This document shows positions 63,418 through 64,000 of a DNA stretch of 64,000 bases, in pieces. The position numbers and the translations under genes are program-made. The notes beneath the pieces are model-generated. The model ran no database searches. It was not told where the DNA came from and saw nothing but the letters and a program-made list of their open reading frames with translations. Source of the stretch: Streptomyces sp. NBC_01260 (lineage in GTDB: Bacteria > Actinomycetota > Actinomycetes > Streptomycetales > Streptomycetaceae); contig NZ_CP108464.1 in assembly GCF_036226405.1 (NCBI RefSeq), positions 1,984,001 to 2,048,000 on the forward strand, in the 5' to 3' direction. Numbering within the stretch: position 1 is the first letter of the stretch; every line of letters starts with the position of its first letter.

Positions 63418-64000
63418 CTACTTCTCCTGCTTCTCGTCGACGCCAGGTTCGGCGCCGCCCATGTTGTCCTTCTCGCCGTCCTGAACGGTCTCGGCGAGTC
63501 CCTGCAATGCCGCCCAACGAATGTCGAGGGCTTCGTGGTGGTGACCGGGGTTCTCGTCCAGCCTGACTCCGCATTCGGAGCACAGACCGGCGCAGGTCTC
63601 CCGGCACACCGGCTGCATCGGCAGTGCGAGCACCACCGCATCACGCAGCACTGACTCGAGGTCGAACAAGCCGTCCTCAAGGAAGAACCTGTCCTCGTCG
63701 TCCTCGGCGTCGTCGACCGGGTCCGCCGTCTTGCTGCGGTTCCGGTCATCGGCGTCAGGGTACGAGAACATCTCCTGGAAGTCCGCCTCGACCTCAAGAC
63801 TCAGCGGCTCCAGACACCTTACGCACTCCCCCTCGGCCGATGCACGGGCGGTGCCTGTGACAAGCACACCTTCCATGACCGATTCGAGGCGGACATCCAG
63901 CTCCACGGGTGCGCCTTCCGGCACACCGACGACTCCGTCGATACCGAAGTCCTTGGGGGCGTCCACCGAGCGGGTCAGCCGCTTCAGGGCACCTGGACGC
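63418..64000 (-). CDS. DUF177 (YceD-family) protein, 5' end off the window
   Basis: The frame ends two bases before rpmF and remains open to base 64000, with [19 protein letters not shown] at its visible start, a segment expected within the N-terminal part of the family. The visible body has [20 protein letters not shown] and a Cys-rich C-terminus ([13 protein letters not shown]). YceD relatives help 23S rRNA accumulation. The true start should lie about 20-25 codons beyond the edge. Confidence 0.9.
   Translation of the reverse strand, partial: RPGALKRLTRSVDAPKDFGIDGVVGVPEGAPVELDVRLESVMEGVLVTGTARASAEGECVRCLEPLSLEVEADFQEMFSYPDADDRNRSKTADPVDDAEDDEDRFFLEDGLFDLESVLRDAVVLALPMQPVCRETCAGLCSECGVRLDENPGHHHEALDIRWAALQGLAETVQDGEKDNMGGAEPGVDEKQEK

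Overview
The window is chromosomal DNA of a high-GC actinobacterium, almost certainly Streptomyces. The evidence is extreme third-position G/C, frequent GTG starts, the sporulation sigma factor WhiG, the developmental regulator NsdA, a row of type I signal peptidases, and an amt-glnK-glnD operon behind a GlnR box. From memory, the gene order follows the conserved core of S. coelicolor (about SCO5570 to SCO5658, reversed here). No search could be run, so this synteny is recall rather than measurement.

Left third (1-16 kb). Positions 386-5207 hold a polyamine/amino-acid catabolic group: a Tat-type PotD lipoprotein, an aldehyde dehydrogenase, a divergent Lrp/AsnC regulator and a class III aminotransferase. 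Next come a two-gene ABC exporter behind a perfect 22-bp palindrome and a LOG-family protein. At about 9130 two divergent genes, a GT4 glycosyltransferase and a LuxR-type response regulator, have both lost their 5' halves at one breakpoint. A thiamine ABC importer (ThiB, ThiP, ThiQ) follows, preceded by a clear TPP riboswitch. An IS5-family element with CTAG flanks sits exactly at the stop codon of rlmN.

Middle (16-36 kb). This is the conserved minus-strand block rpsB-tsf-pyrH-frr-cdsA, then an M23 peptidase gene, a TetR regulator, whiG, dprA, the comM-like ATPase, a YraN-family gene, a DUF2469 gene, a Nudix gene, five tandem signal peptidase I genes, rplS-trmD-rimM-khpA-rpsP and an HExxH protein. 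Two of the five signal peptidase genes share a 199-bp identical block, which suggests recent duplication or gene conversion.

Right part (36-64 kb). This holds a methyltransferase, an FtsH paralogue, ffh, the nitrogen operon (amt-glnK-glnD), nsdA, a prim-pol domain gene, ftsY, an NCS1 permease, a luciferase-like oxidoreductase, a GlcP-type glucose permease, smc with a long Gly/Ala/Pro-rich insertion at its hinge, a 70-residue coiled-coil protein, acyP, a CAP-domain protein, an HxlR regulator, mutM, rnc, rpmF and the 3' part of a DUF177 gene that runs off the right edge.

Protein targeting is a theme: ffh, ftsY and five leader peptidases lie within 21 kb. I found no tRNA, rRNA, CRISPR array, prophage or obvious biosynthetic cluster. 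The most unusual items are the double-truncation scar, the expanded signal peptidase array, the SMC hinge insertion and the IS at a stop codon.
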